Of a DNA stretch of 64,000 bases, positions 34,050 through 46,965 are shown in pieces. The translations under genes and the position numbers were made by a program. The notes beneath the pieces are model-generated. The model was not told the DNA's origin. It was given only the letters and a program-made list of their open reading frames with translations, and did no database searches. The stretch comes from Branchipolynoe longqiensis (lineage: Eukaryota > Annelida > Polychaeta > Phyllodocida > Polynoidae), in NCBI GenBank assembly GCA_030323885.1, contig JASIRB010004224.1, forward strand, positions 1-64,000. Reading direction: 5' to 3'. Numbering within the stretch: the first letter of the stretch is position 1; each line of letters begins with the position of its first letter.

Positions 34050-34995
34050 CTGGTGGGGTGGGGGGAGTGTGGGAGGTTGTGTGGGGTGAATGAGGGTGGA
34101 GTGCGGGGGGGGGGGGGGGGAGCGGGAGTGAAGAGGGCGGGGGAGTGTGGGGGTTGTGTGGGGTGAATGGGGGGGGGGGGGGGGCGTGGTGGGGGAGGGA
34201 GCGGGAGCGGGAGTGACGAGGGAGGGGAAGTGTGAGGGGAGTGTACGGGGTTTATTTGAAGGGGCGGAGAGCGAGTGTGATGGGGAGATGGGGGAGGGGT
34301 GGGGAGGGAGGTGTGGGGAGGGAGGGAGGGAGGGAGGTGGGGAATGGATGTGGGGGAGGGAGGTGAGGACGGAGGTGGGGAGGTGGGGAGGGAGGTTGGG
34401 AGAGAGGTGGGGAGGGAGGTGGGGATGGAGGTGGGGAGGGAGGTGGGGAGGGAGGTGAGGAGGGAGGTGGGGAGGGTGGAGGTGGGGAGGGAGGTCGGGA
34501 GAGAGAGGAGTGAGGGAGGTGGGGAGGATGGGGAGGGAGGTGGGGAGGGAGGTGGGAGGGAGGTGGGGAGGTAGGGGGAGGTGGGGAGGGAGGTGGGGAG
34601 GGAGGTGGGGAGGGAGGTGGGGAGGTTGGGAGGAGTTGGGGAGGGAGGTGGGGAGGGATGTGGGACGGAGGTGGGGAGGGAGGTCGGGAGAGTGGTGAGG
34701 AGGGAGGTGGGGAGGGAGGTGGGGAGGGAGGTGGGGAGGGAGGTGAGGAGGGAGGTGGGGAGGGAGGTGGGTGAGGGAGGTGGGGAGGGAGGTGAGGACG
34801 GAGGTGGGGAGGTGGTGAGGGAGGGAGGGAGGTGGGGAGGGAGGTGGGGAGGGAGGTGAGGAGGTGGGGAGGGAGGTGGGGAGAGAGGTGAGGAGGGAGG
34901 TGGGGAGGGAGGTCGGGAGGGAGGTCGGGTGGGAGGAGGCCGAGGTGGGTAGGGAGGTGGGGAGGGAGGTGGGGAGGGAGGTGGGGAGGAAGGTC
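34050..34995 (+). repeat. GGTGGGGAGGGA minisatellite
   Basis: Nearly pure 12-bp GGTGGGGAGGGA units from about 34320 to 34990; the left part is more irregular with G-runs. Because 12 is divisible by 3, the frames stay open (WGGRWG.. or PPHLPPHL..), but this is the repeat, not a gene. Confidence 0.92.
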
Positions 34996-35199
34996 ATGTG
35001 ACAAGAGCAGCGTTATCTTCTTAACGAGGCTTTATTTGTTTTTGCTCTTTGTTTTACAATCTGGGACAGGTGTGCATTTCCAGCCGGTTCCACCTCGTTT
35101 GGCCATAGAGGGCGCCACCCGCAGTGATATTGGTGTATCCTTGTAACAGGACACCTTCTGTGTTAATGTACCCTAGAGTAAGACAGCCTGCATTAATGT

Positions 35200-36757
35200 A
35201 CCCCACAGCAGTACACGGACAGCACGGGATACTGACGGTACCGGACACGGACCGTACGGGATACTGACGGTACCGGACACGGACCATACGGGATACTGAT
35301 GGAACCGGACAAGGACGTCACGGGATACTGACGGTACTGGACACGGACGGCACGGGATACTGATGGTACCGGACATGGACCGCGCGGGATACTGATGGTA
35401 CCGGACATGGACCGTACGGGATACTGACGGTACCGGACACATACCGCACTGGATACTGACGGTACCGGACACGGACCGCATGGGATACTGACGGTACCGG
35501 ACACGGACCGCACGGGATACTGATGGTACCGGACACGGACGGCACGGGATACTGACGGTACCGAAAACGGACCGTACGGGATACTGACGGTACCGGACAC
35601 GGACGGCACGAGATACTGACGGTACCGGACACAGAAGTCACGGGATCCTGACGGTACCGGACACGGACCGGACGGGATACTGATGGTACCGGACACGGAG
35701 GGCACGGGATACTGATGGTACCGGACACGGACGGCACGGGATACTGATGGTACCGGACACGGACCGTACGGGATACTGACGGTACCGGACACGGACCGCA
35801 CTGGATACTGATGGTACCGGACATGGACCGCGCGGGATACTGACAGTACCGGACACCGACCGCACAGGATACTGACGGTACCGGGCACGGACGGCACAGG
35901 ATACTGACGGTACCGGACACGGGCCGTACGGGATACTGACGGTACCGGACACGGACCGTACGGGATACTGACGGTACCGGACACGGATGGCACGAGATTC
36001 TGACGGTACCGGACACGGACGTCACGGGATCCTGACGGTACCGGACACCAACCGTACGGGATACTGATGGTACCGGCACGGACGGCACGGGATACTGACG
36101 GTACCGACAACGGCACGGGATACTGACGGTACCGGACATGGACGGCACGGGATACTGACGGTACCGGACACGGACAGCACAGGATACTGATGGTACCGGA
36201 CACGGACAGCTTGGGATACTGACGGTACCGGACACGGACCGCACGGATACTGACGGTACCGGACACGGATGGCTCGGGATACTGACGGTACTGGACACGG
36301 ACAGCACGGGATACTGACGGTACCGGACACGGACGTCACGGGATCCTGACGGTACCGGACACGAACCGTATAGGATACTGATGGTACCGGCACGGACGGC
36401 ACGGGATACTGACGGTACCGACGACGGCACGGGATACTGACGGTACCGACAACGGCACGGGATACTGACGGTACCGGACATGGACGGCACGGGATACTGA
36501 CGGTACCGGACACGGACAGCACAGGATACTGATGGTACCGGACACGGACAGCTCGGGATACTGACGGTACCGGACACGGACCGTACCGATACTGACGGTA
36601 CCGGACACGGATGGCTCGGGATACTGACGGTACTGGACACGGACAGCACGGGATACTGACGGTACCGGACACGGATGGCACGGGATACTGTCGGTACTGG
36701 ACACGGGCGGCTCAGGATACTGACGGTACCGGACACGGACCACACGGGATACTGAAA
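35200..36757 (+). repeat. 32-bp satellite with GGTACC centre
   Basis: About 48 units of 32 bp: GGGATACTGACGGTACCGG then ACACGGACCGTAC or a variant. Each unit includes the palindrome CGGTACCG. Variation is concentrated in the GGAC[CG]G[TC]A part. At 36050-36600 there are shortened units and an apparent duplicated block of about 290 bp. Open frames on the minus strand (528 and 357 codons) are by-products. Confidence 0.92.
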
Positions 36758-37442
36758 TACGCCGTCATGTGCCGGCCTCTGCCGGCTTATGCCGTTGTAC
36801 GCCGCCATATGCTTTCTCCCGTCCGTCCAAATTTTTGTGTGCATGCTAAAAAAATCTCGACCTACAGGAGCGTATGGTTCATACGCTACTCCTACGCTTC
36901 TCATACGCCGGCATACGCTCCTCGTACGCTAGGGGTATGCCGGTGTATGCTATGGGTATGCCGGCATACGCTACTTGTATGCTCTACTTGTGTCACGGGT
37001 GTATCTCTGGCATATGAAGCGTACGCAGAACCTACGAGTTGCGTATGGGAGCATATGCATAGCGTATGCAAAGCGTATGAGTAGCGTATGGCGGCGTATC
37101 CCCGACCTATGGTCTCGGTATATAAAGGCGACGCACTATATACCCAGGAGCCACCAGGTGGTGGACAGAGGAGAGATAACATAGGTCTCGCATATGCTTC
37201 GCATACGCTCCTCATATGCTCCTCATATGCTCCTCATATGCTCCACATGCCAATCTAAACTGTCAAAAAATGTCACAGTACGCTCTCATACGCTCCTTGT
37301 ACGCTCCTCATAGGTTACGCATATGCTCAAAAACACACGAGAGGTCACCAAAGGTCACGATATGTCGTCCCGCGCAGTTTTTTCCCATTTTCGACTTAGG
37401 TTTTCAATACGCTCCCGCCATACGCCGTAATGTGACAGGGCC
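36758..37442. repeat. ATACGCTCC-rich inverted repeat segment
   Basis: Short ATACGCTCCTC/ATATGCTCCTC motifs run forward at 36870-36990, in complement (GAGCATATGC, GCGTATG) at 37015-37105, and forward again at 37190-37330. The right end GTAATGTGACAGGGCC resembles the CCCTGTCACA ends of other foldback elements here. A TATATAAAGG at 37119-37128 is TATA-box-like, with no gene attached. Confidence 0.55.
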
Positions 37443-37664
37443 TTTAGATTAATTTCATCGGACTATGTAGCTTTAACACTAGTTTGAGATTAGTTACGTT
37501 AACGATTCTCAAAGACTTAATATCCTCTGATTGTGTTGGAGTTGAAATCACTCCTCGGAGGCCCCACTGTCCTCGACCAATCATAGGCCTCCTTACATAT
37601 CATACCTCGCCGTGATACAAGACGCTGCAGAGACAACCACACAACAACTGATGTCCCACCCTGA
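37443..37664. other. no gene; one dispersed motif
   Basis: TTTCATCGGACTATGTAGCT at 37449-37468 is a solo end of the MITE-like family at 13468-13690. The rest is unremarkable. Confidence 0.45.
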
Positions 37665-38035
37665 CGTACCACCCGACAACAACTGACGTCACACAGGTTA
37701 GTTACCACCCGACAACAACTGATGTCACACAGGTTAGGTACCACCCGACAACAACTGATGTCACACAGGGTAGTTACCACCCGACAACAACTGACGTCAC
37801 GCAGGTTAGTTACCACCCGACAACAACTGATGTCACACAGGTTAGGTACCACCCGACAACAACTGATGTCACACAGGGTAGTTACCACCCGACAACAACT
37901 GACGTCACACAGGTTAGTTACCACCCGACAACAACTGACGTCACACAGGTTAGTTACCAACCAGGCAACAACTGATGTCACACAGGTTAGTTACCAACCA
38001 GGTAACACCACACGTCACACAGGTTAGTTACCACC
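37665..38035 (+). repeat. 36-bp array with CRE-like site
   Basis: About ten 36-bp units with CCACCCGACAACAACTGA, then CGTCACACAGGTTAG. Units with TGACGTCA carry a perfect CREB/ATF core; others have TGATGTCA. The last units drift to CCAGGCAAC and CCAGGTAAC. As 36 is divisible by 3, a 154-codon minus frame results; I do not treat it as a gene. Confidence 0.9.
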
Positions 38036-38061
38036 ACACAACAACTGACATTACAAGACTT

Positions 38062-38182
38062 ACAATTCCAGGGGGACGAGTGTAGTGTAATGGTTAGCAC
38101 ACTGGCCCGGAATGCAAAGAGATGTGGGTTCGAATCCCGCTCTAGGCGCAATATTTCCCATTTTCATCACCCCCCATGACAG
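38062..38182 (+). repeat. tRNA-like repeat B, deleted copy
   Basis: AATTCCAGGGGGACGAGTG joins directly to TGTAATGGTTAGCACACTGG (box A), then GTGGGTTCGAATCCCGCTC (box B) and TTTCCCATTTTCATCACCC. About 90 bp between the first block and box A, present in other copies, is missing. Confidence 0.7.
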
Positions 38183-38904
38183 TATTATATGGACGATCGT
38201 TTGGAACCCAGATAAAGTGATCGATATAGGGTAGTGGTCGATCTGTCCAGGTGGTCGGTTAGAGAGATTTTACTGTATATAAAGACTCCATGGCAGTGGT
38301 CCGATACTCACTCAGCACTCTGCCTTCAAACTCATCTGGTCTCTGCCGCATTTCTCAATGTTCAGGGCTTACGTGTCCTCTGATATTACATATGGATCAT
38401 TCTCAGAAAATGTGAACCACATTTTTATTATCTCCGTTGCATAGTTAATGATTTTGCCTTCTTTTTTGTTGGCTGGGAGGGGGTGAAGTAAGTCAAATAG
38501 TTATTGTTGACTGTGTGTATTAAGTATATTACATGTATTTAATCTATTCAATTAAATGTATTCAAGATATGCTTATAGGATTTTGTGCGAAAGTGAGTAT
38601 TTTACAGTATATATGAGCCTGTCTCAAACGGTGATAACTCTATTTTGTTTTGTCCATTGTAACGATTGACACAACACAGCACAGAACCATTTACACTGAA
38701 AACACAAGGACATTTGCTTCAAATCAATATGTATTCTATTGGGATTATGAAACACCGTGTAAAAAACAAATCAGTTTATCCTGAGCAAATGCATAAGCAG
38801 ATAGTATGTTGATCGTTACAATGGACAAAGTTTTGTCCCATATTGCTTAGCACCTTTTTGAGACAGTCGCCTATGTATATAATATACTAATATATATATA
38901 TGTC
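38183..38904. other. no gene seen
   Basis: AT-rich, unique-looking sequence. No supported feature. Confidence 0.5.
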
Positions 38905-39075
38905 GTGGGGGTGATGAAAATGGGAAATACTGCGCCTAGAGCGGGACTCGAACCCACATCACTTTGCATTCCGGGCCAGTGTGCTAACCATTACACCACC
39001 TAGGCTCCCTGATATCAACACACTCCCCACGCCTACCTGTCTATGTGGTTACTTGCCTGAGAGGTCAGTGCAGAC

Positions 39076-39083
<8 letters not shown>
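38905..39083 (-). repeat. tRNA-like repeat B (family description)
   Basis: Repeat B is about 180 bp. On its sense (here minus) strand: GTAGTGGTCTGCACTGACC, ACATAGACAGGTAGGCG, GATATCAGGGAGCCTAGG, box A-like TGTAATGGTTAGCAC, box B-like GGGTTCGAGTCCCGC, and TTTCCCATTTTCATCACCCC. The pol III-like boxes lie about 100 bp inside rather than at the 5' end, unusual for a tRNA-headed SINE. This copy sits in a (TA)n run. Confidence 0.7.
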
Positions 39084-39108
<25 letters not shown>

Positions 39109-39341
39109 CGTATAATTCACATATTTATGCATCATATATGAATATGTGTATAATTCTCATACAGCATATATGTATATATATTCGAATAATTCTTATACAT
39201 CATATGTGATGTATAACACATTATACGAGTATAAATGTTAGTTGGATGGGGATCCTTGTGGATCTTGGTTATTAATCCCTATGCCAGTGATTAAACTCAC
39301 ACCCAACTCATTCTCATCCTTATGTTATTTGTGTACTGCTA

Positions 39342-39378
<37 letters not shown>

Positions 39379-40015
39379 ATTGCCACATGCAGAAGGACCG
39401 TGCTTTAGAGATAATATCCACAATTTGTGCGACGATGGAAACAACGTTACTTGAATCCGAGTCTGGGTAGTTACTTTTGAAGAACTTCCGTCATTTCAGC
39501 CACCAGGGGGAGTAGCTGCATATGGCTGAATGAGGTGACAGATTCCAATCCCACAATTACAGACCGGAAGTTGCTTCTGTGATTGGCACATCGCGCATTG
39601 CAACATCCGGCTTATTGGCGCTGAGGCTGCGATGCGCATGCCATCTTTCCCCCAGCATGCATCATTTGTTCGCTTAACGCAATCTAACTGGAAGTCGAAC
39701 AGAATGTTTACCATGCAGGATGACAGAATCAGTTCAGCGATAATGTTTTTAATTTTTCTTTGTGTACATTAGTTGTTTAAGCTCGGGAATTGTTCAATGA
39801 TATTATGTAAATATCATGGATATACATGTGGTGCATAATTCATTATGTGAGTATCAGGGATGCATTATATGGTGCAAAATACATTATGTGAATATTCGAT
39901 ATACATATGTGGGGTATACTGCATTATGTGAATACCAGCTATATATATGTGGCGCATAATGCATTATATGAATATGAGGGACCGATATGCAGATACATAT
40001 ATATATATATATAAC
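39084..40015. repeat. TA-rich region with motif D repeats
   Basis: (TA)n at 39084-39106 and 39342-39373. Motif D (ATATGTGATGTATAACAC, ATTATACGAGTATAAA) at 39197-39240. Four related units of about 55 bp with GCATAATGCATTATATGAAT at 39830-39990. Between 39475 and 39720 lies a unique stretch with GACCGGAAGTTGC. Confidence 0.7.
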
Positions 40016-40430
40016 TGATCTAAATATTACTTCATTTAAGCGTCCTGATATGGCTTCCGTGTGCGTTCACATAAGAGGCAATGTGTATGGTTGACCAGGC
40101 CGGGCTCGCAGCCCGGGCAGGCCGCTAGTTCCGCGTCACAGTCGACCGGAAGTTGGGCGGGGTTTGTGGGATTTCTGTGGGACTACTGTTGTCTTCGCGG
40201 GTTGTCCTACAACAGGAGATAAAAGGGTCCGGATAATAGGCATTCTCACCGCGCCTAGATCAGAATGCGAACCCAGATTTCTGACATTCAATGCAAGCGC
40301 CTTAATCATTGGTTGCAATGCTCGTATTGTGTTTGATTCAAAGGGAATGACGCGATGCCACCGCGATACCTGAACCACTCATGAAACCAGCGCTTTCACA
40401 CCCTGCGTCCCTTATAACAACTATAAGAGG
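40016..40430. other. no gene seen
   Basis: Unique-looking flank of the 65-bp array; GACCGGAAGTTGG at 40144 is an isolated ETS-like site. Confidence 0.5.
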
Positions 40431-43400
40431 GTTTACTAAAATGCCCTTCACTAGCAGGCCCCATTCTAAGGCACCATACCTCGTCCTCCTTGTACATTCA
40501 CTAAAATGCCCTTCACTAGCAGGCCCCATTCTAAGGCACCATACCTCGTCCTCCTTGTACATTCACTAAAATGCCCTTCACTAGCAGGCCCCATTCTAAG
40601 GCACCATACCTCGTCCTCCTTGTACATTCACTAAAATGCCCTTCACTAGCAGGCCCCATTCTAAGGCACCATACCTCGTCCTCCTTGTACATTCACTAAA
40701 ATGCCCTTCACTAGCAGGCCCCATTCTAAGGCACCATACCTCGTCCTCCTTGTACATTCACTAAAATGCCCTTCACTAGCAGGCCCCATTCTAAGGCACC
40801 ATACCTCGTCCTCCTTGTACATTCACTAAAATGCCCTTCACTAGCAGGCCCCATTCTAAGGCACCATACCTCGTCCTCCTTGTACATTCACTAAAATGCC
40901 CTTCACTAGCAGGCCCCATTCTAAGGCACCATACCTCGTCCTCCTTGTACATTCACTAAAATGCCCTTCACTAGCAGGCCCCATTCTAAGGCACCATACC
41001 TCGTCCTCCTTGTACATTCACTAAAATGCCCTTCACTAGCAGGCCCCATTCTAAGGCACCATACCTCGTCCTCCTTGTACATTCACTAAAATGCCCTTCA
41101 CTAGCAGGCCCCATTCTAAGGCACCATACCTCGTCCTCCTTGTACATTCACTAAAATGCCCTTCACTAGCAGGCCCCATTCTAAGGCACCATACCTCGTC
41201 CTCCTTGTACATTCACTAAAATGCCCTTCACTAGCAGGCCCCATTCTAAGGCACCATACCTCGTCCTCCTTGTACATTCACTAAAATGCCCTTCACTAGC
41301 AGGCCACATTCTAAGGCACCATACCTCGTCCTCCTTGTACATTCACTAAAATGCCCTTCACTAGTATGCCCCATTCTAAGGCACCATACCTCGTCCTCCT
41401 TGTACATTCACTAAAATGCCCTTCACTAGCAGGCCCCATTCTAAGGCACCATACCTCGTCCTCTTTGTACATTCACTAAAATGCCCTTCACTAGCAGGCC
41501 CCATTCTAAGGCACCATACCTCGTCCTCCTTGTACATTCACTAAAATGCCCTTCACTAGCAGGCCCCATTCTAAGGCACCATACCTCGTCCTCCTTGTAC
41601 ATTCACTAAAATGCCCTTCACTAGTAGGCCCCATTCTAAGGCACCATACCTCGTCCTCTTTGTACATTCACTAAAATGCCCTTCACTAGCAGGCCCCATT
41701 CTAAGGCACCATACCTCGTCCTCCTTGTACATTCACTAAAATGCCCTTCACTAGCAGGCCCCATTCTAAGGCACCATACCTCGTCCTCCTTGTACATTCA
41801 CTAAAATGCCCTTCACTAGCAGGCCCCATTCTAAGGCACCATACCTCGTCCTCCTTGTACATTCACTAAAATGCCCTTCACTAGCAGGCCCCATTCTAAG
41901 GCACCATACCTCGTCCTCCTTGTACATTCACTAAAATGCCCTTCACTAGCAGGCCCCATTCTAAGGCACCATACCTCGTCCTCCTTGTACATTCACTAAA
42001 ATGCCCTTCACTAGCAGGCCCCATTCTAAGGCACCATACCTCGTCCTCCTTGTACATTCACTAAAATGCCCTTCACTAGCAGGCCCCATTCTAAGGCACC
42101 ATACCTCGTCCTCCTTGTACATTCACTAAAATGCCCTTCACTAGCAGGCCCCATTCTAAGGCACCATACCTCGTCCTCCTTGTACATTCACTAAAATGCC
42201 CTTCACTAGCAGGCCCCATTCTAAGGCACCATACCTCGTCCTCCTTGTACATTCACTAAAATGCCCTTCACTAGCAGGCCCCATTCTAAGGCACCATACC
42301 TCGTCCTCCTTGTACATTCACTAAAATGCCCTTCACTAGCAGGCCCCATTCTAAGGCACCATACCTCGTCCTCCTTGTACATTCACTAAAATGCCCTTCA
42401 CTAGTAGGCCCCATTCTAAGGCACCATACCTCGTCCTCCTTGTACATTCACTAAAATGCCCTTCACTAGCAGGCCCCATTCTAAGGCACCATACCTCGTC
42501 CTCCTTGTACATTCACTAAAATGCCCTTCACTAGCAGGCCCCATTCTAAGGCACCATACCTCGTCCTCCTTGTACATTCACTAAAATGCCCTTCACTAGC
42601 AGGCCCCATTCTAAGGCACCATACCTCGTCCTCCTTGTACATTCACTAAAATGCCCTTCACTAGCAGGCCCCATTCTAAGGCACCATACCTCGTCCTCCT
42701 TGTACATTCACTAAAATGCCCTTCACTAGCAGGCCCCATTCTAAGGCACCATACCTCGTCCTCCTTGTACATTCACTAAAATGCCCTTCACTAGCAGGCC
42801 CCATTCTAAGGCACCATACCTCGTCCTCCTTGTACATTCACTAAAATGCCCTTCACTAGCAGGCCCCATTCTAAGGCACCATACCTCGTCCTCCTTGTAC
42901 ATTCACTAAAATGCCCTTCACTAGCAGGCCCCATTCTAAGGCACCATACCTCGTCCTCCTTGTACATTCACTAAAATGCCCTTCACTAGCAGGCCCCATT
43001 CTAAGGCACCATACCTCGTCCTCCTTGTACATTCACTAAAATGCCCTTCACTAGCAGGCCCCATTCTAAGGCACCATACCTCGTCCTCCTTGTACATTCA
43101 CTAAAATGCCCTTCACTAGCAGGCCCCATTCTAAGGCACCATACCTCGTCCTCCTTGTACATTCACTAAAATGCCCTTCACTAGTATGCCCCATTCTAAG
43201 GCACCATACCTCGTCCTCCTTGTACATTCACTAAAATGCCCTTCACTAGCAGGCCCCATTCTAAGGCACCATACCTCGTCCTCCTTGTACATTCACTAAA
43301 ATGCCCTTCACTAGTATGCCCCATTCTAAGGCACCATACCTCGTCCTCCTTGTACATTCACTAAAATGCCCTTCACTAGTAGGCCCCATTCTAAGGCACC

Positions 43401-45354
43401 ATACCTCGTCCTCCTTGTACATTCACTAAAATGCCCTTCACTAGCAGGCCCCATTCTAAGGCACCATACCTCGTCCTCCTTGTACATTCACTAAAATGCC
43501 CTTCACTAGCAGTGCCCCATTCTAAGGCACCATACCTCGTCCTCCTTGTACATTCACTAAAATGCCCTTCACTAGTAGGCCCCATTCTAAGGCACCATAC
43601 CTCGTCCTCCTTGTACATTCACTAAAATGCCCTTCACTAGTAGGCCCCATTCTAAGGCACCATACCTCGTCCTCCTTGTACATTCACTAAAATGCCCTTC
43701 ACTAGTATGCCCCATTCTAAGGCACCATACCTCGTCCTCTTTGTACATTCACTAAAATGCCCTTCACTAGCAGGCCCCATTCTAAGGCACCATACCTCGT
43801 CCTCCTTGTACATTCACTAAAATGCCCTTCACTAGCAGGCCCCATTCTAAGGCACCATACCTCGTCCTCCTTGTACATTCACTAAAATGCCCTTCACTAG
43901 TAGGCCCCATTCTAAGGCACCATACCTCGTCCTCCTTGTACATTCACTAAAATGCCCTTCACTAGCAGGCCCCATTCTAAGGCACCATACCTCGTCCTCC
44001 TTGTACATTCACTAAAATGCCCTTCACTAGCAGGCCCCATTCTAAGGCACCATACCTCGTCCTCCTTGTACATTCACTAAAATGCCCTTCACTAGCAGGC
44101 CCCATTCTAAGGCACCATACCTCGTCCTCCTTGTACATTCACTAAAATGCCCTTCACTAGCAGGCCCCATTCTAAGGCACCATACCTCGTCCTCCTTGTA
44201 CATTCACTAAAATGCCCTTCACTAGCAGGCCCCATTCTAAGGCACCATACCTCGTCCTCCTTGTACATTCACTAAAATGCCCTTCACTAGCAGGCCCCAT
44301 TCTAAGGCACCATACCTCGTCCTCCTTGTACATTCACTAAAATGCCCTTCACTAGCAGGCCCCATTCTAAGGCACCATACCTCGTCCTCCTTGTACATTC
44401 ACTAAAATGCCCTTCACTAGCAGGCCCCATTCTAAGGCACCATACCTCGTCCTCTTTGTACATTCACTAAAATGCCCTTCACTAGCAGGCCCCATTCTAA
44501 GGCACCATACCTCGTCCTCCTTGTACATTCACTAAAATGCCCTTCACTAGTAGGCCCCATTCTAAGGCACCATACCTCGTCCTCCTTGTACATTCACTAA
44601 AATGCCCTTCACTAGCAGGCCCCATTCTAAGGCACCATACCTCGTCCTCCTTGTACATTCACTAAAATGCCCTTCACTAGTATGCCCCATTCTAAGGCAC
44701 CATACCTCGTCCTCCTTGTACATTCACTAAAATGCCCTTCACTAGTATGCCCCATTCTAAGGCACCATACCTCGTCCTCCTTGTACATTCACTAAAATGC
44801 CCTTCACTAGCAGGCCCCATTCTAAGGCACCATACCTCGTCCTCCTTGTACATTCACTAAAATGCCCTTCACTAGTAGGCCCCATTCTAAGGCACCATAC
44901 CTCGTCCTCCTTGTACATTCACTAAAATGCCCTTCACTAGCAGGCCCCATTCTAAGGCACCATACCTCGTCCTCCTTGTACATTCACTAAAATGCCCTTC
45001 ACTAGCAGGCCCCATTCTAAGGCACCATACCTCGTCCTCCTTGTACATTCACTAAAATGCCCTTCACTAGTATGCCCCATTCTAAGGCACCATACCTCGT
45101 CCTCCTTGTACATTCACTAAAATGCCCTTCACTAGTAGGCCCCATTCTAAGGCACCATACCTCGTCCTCCTTGTACATTCACTAAAATGCCCTTCACTAG
45201 AAGGCCCCATTCTAAGGCACCATAGCTCATCCTCCTTGTACATTCACTAAAATGCCCTTCACTAGCAGGCCCCATTCTAAGGCACCATACCTCGTCCTCC
45301 TTGTACATTCACTAAAATGCCCTTCACTAGCAGGCCCCATTCTTAGGCACCATA
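40431..45354 (+). repeat. 65-bp satellite, about 76 near-identical units
   Basis: Unit starts CTAAAATGCCCTTCACTAGC and continues AGGCCCCATTCTAAGGCACC, ATACCTCGTCCTCCTTGTAC, ATTCA. Most units are identical. Variant bases cluster at one site (CTAGCAGG, CTAGTAGG, CTAGTATG) plus CTCC/CTCT. Variants are rare from 40436 to about 41300 and frequent after 43150. One unit near 43510 has an extra base. Ends are sharp. No spacers, so not CRISPR. Confidence 0.98.
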
Positions 45355-46071
45355 CAATTTAAAAAGTGAATGACATATTTACAACCTTTCTAAAAAGAGC
45401 TGAAGGATACAGAAATGTCAATTTATCTGAACACGGAAACCTGAAATAGGTAAGTCTTCAGAAAGGTTGGTAATTTTTCAAAGCGCGATGCTTTTCTTAC
45501 CTCTTCTGGCTACTTTGAGCATCAGCACCTGACCACCCAGCGTTAACGACTCAGGCCTTAATCAACAATGGCCGCCTTCAGTCAAGTGCATGCACCGGAA
45601 GTCATGTGCTGGCAGAGTAATGGCTACCAGAAGTTTTAATTGTGGAGAGCAGCCATCTAACGGTATCAGCCGGGTACCAGCAGACATCATGCCATTGTGC
45701 TGTCCATTCACTTCCGGTAATCAGGCTGCAGCATGCAAACCGGAAGTCTCCGCATTGCGCTGGTTCAGCACCTGGCGGTCTCACGTGGGTAAATCACTGA
45801 GCGTGCCATAGCAGCATGCTATATCTCATGGTATAGCACTATTGATCCTGTGTTACCCACTGCATCCGCCATCTTTGTTTATTTGCAATTTCATTCGATT
45901 TTCTTTGTTTGTGATCAATTTATTTACGCTGCTCATAAGGGAGACATGTGCTAACACTTGTTTTCACCGCTGGGCAGCACTAATCCAATTTGATTTAAAT
46001 CTTTTGAATTTTGTTTTAATAATAACGACCGATGCGATATATAGCAGAATATATCGCCACATGTTTGATCG
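45355..46071. other. no gene; cluster of ETS-like sites
   Basis: Unique-looking sequence. Three CCGGAAGT/ACTTCCGG sites lie at 45596, 45711 and 45740. The 81-codon frame at 45842-46087 is hydrophobic and unsupported. The block ACTTGTTTTCACCGCTGGGCAG at 45957 matches 9640 and 14675. Confidence 0.4.
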
Positions 46072-46388
46072 TTGTTTTATGTCCTAGTAACATGTACGGT
46101 CATATCTGGATAGGTACCGACTTGTGATAGTGCACCGTCATGACGATGTTATAGTGCTGCTCTACTGGGAGACCAGGCCCTCGGCACCATGACCCAATAT
46201 CCCACACAGTCACATTATCCTGATACTGTGAAAATTAGTCCTTGTCCTATCCTATTAATGCCAAGCATAAGGCTAGGTAGCGACAGGTATCAATTCTATA
46301 AGTCATTGGTTTCTCTCGGCTGGGATTCGAACTCCCGACCTTCCGCACGCTAAGCCCACGCTCTACCGATTAGGCGACCGCGTCCGGT
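46072..46388 (-). repeat. SINE-A copy
   Basis: Minus strand, CGGTAGAGC-head subtype: GTTGTTTTATGTCCTAGTAA tail, GGGATTCGAACTCCCGACC box B complement, CTCTACCGATTAGGCGACC head complement. Confidence 0.85.
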
Positions 46389-46440
46389 TATATCGCTAGT
46401 TAAATGTGATATTGTCGCAAAGCTTCCACAGGGTCAAGGT

Positions 46441-46965
46441 CATGGCCACCAGTGTCATGGGGGGGTAATGAAGATGGGAAGTATTGCGTCTAGAGCAGGA
46501 TTCGAACCCACACTTATTGCCATACCAAGGCTAGTGTGCTAACCATTACACCACCTATGTTCCCTAATGCAATCACCCTCCCAACTGCTACCTACCGGAC
46601 ACAGTGGCCGAATCGGTAGAGCACGTGCTTCCCATTCCGTTGATCTGGAGTTCGGTTCCCAGTCGGTCGAGTCAAACTAATGACTTATAACATCGATACT
46701 TGTCACTTCCTAGCCTGGCGCTCGGCATTAATAGGATAGGCCAAAGACTGGTTAGCTCAGTGTCAGGATAATCTGATTGAATGGAATATCGGGTCATGGT
46801 GCTGACGGCCTGATTTCCAAGTGGGGCAGCACTATAAAGTTCCATGGGTACCCGTCCTGATATGACCTTAGATGTTGACAGGACGTAAATCTCCAACAAC
46901 CAACCCAATGCCTACCAGTCTACGTGGCTCGTTGCCTGAGAGGTCAGCTCAGACTACTACAGCAC
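46441..46965 (-). repeat. repeat B copy split by SINE-A
   Basis: Minus-strand repeat B 46441-46602 (GTGTCATGGGGGGGTAATG, box B complement AGGATTCGAACCCAC, ATTACACCACC) resumes at about 46908 with TGCCTACCAGTCTACGTGG and ends CAGACTACTAC. The intervening SINE-A is younger. Confidence 0.75.
46603..46908 (+). repeat. SINE-A copy nested in repeat B
   Basis: GACACAGTGGCCGAATCGG head, GGAGTTCGGTTCCCAG box B, body complete, GACAGGACGTAAATCTCCAAC tail. CTACC-type sequence occurs at both junctions as a possible short target duplication. Confidence 0.85.

Noticed and set aside
35193..36904. Minus frames of 357 and 528 codons with VSGTVSIP-type repeats
   Set aside because: A 32-bp unit is not a multiple of three, and all minus frames are equally open; repeat by-product.
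37119..37128. TATATAAAGG as a promoter TATA box
   Set aside because: No gene or initiator context downstream; lies inside a repeat block.
40431..45354. CRISPR-like array
   Set aside because: Units are contiguous 65-bp repeats with no unique spacers, in a clearly eukaryotic context.
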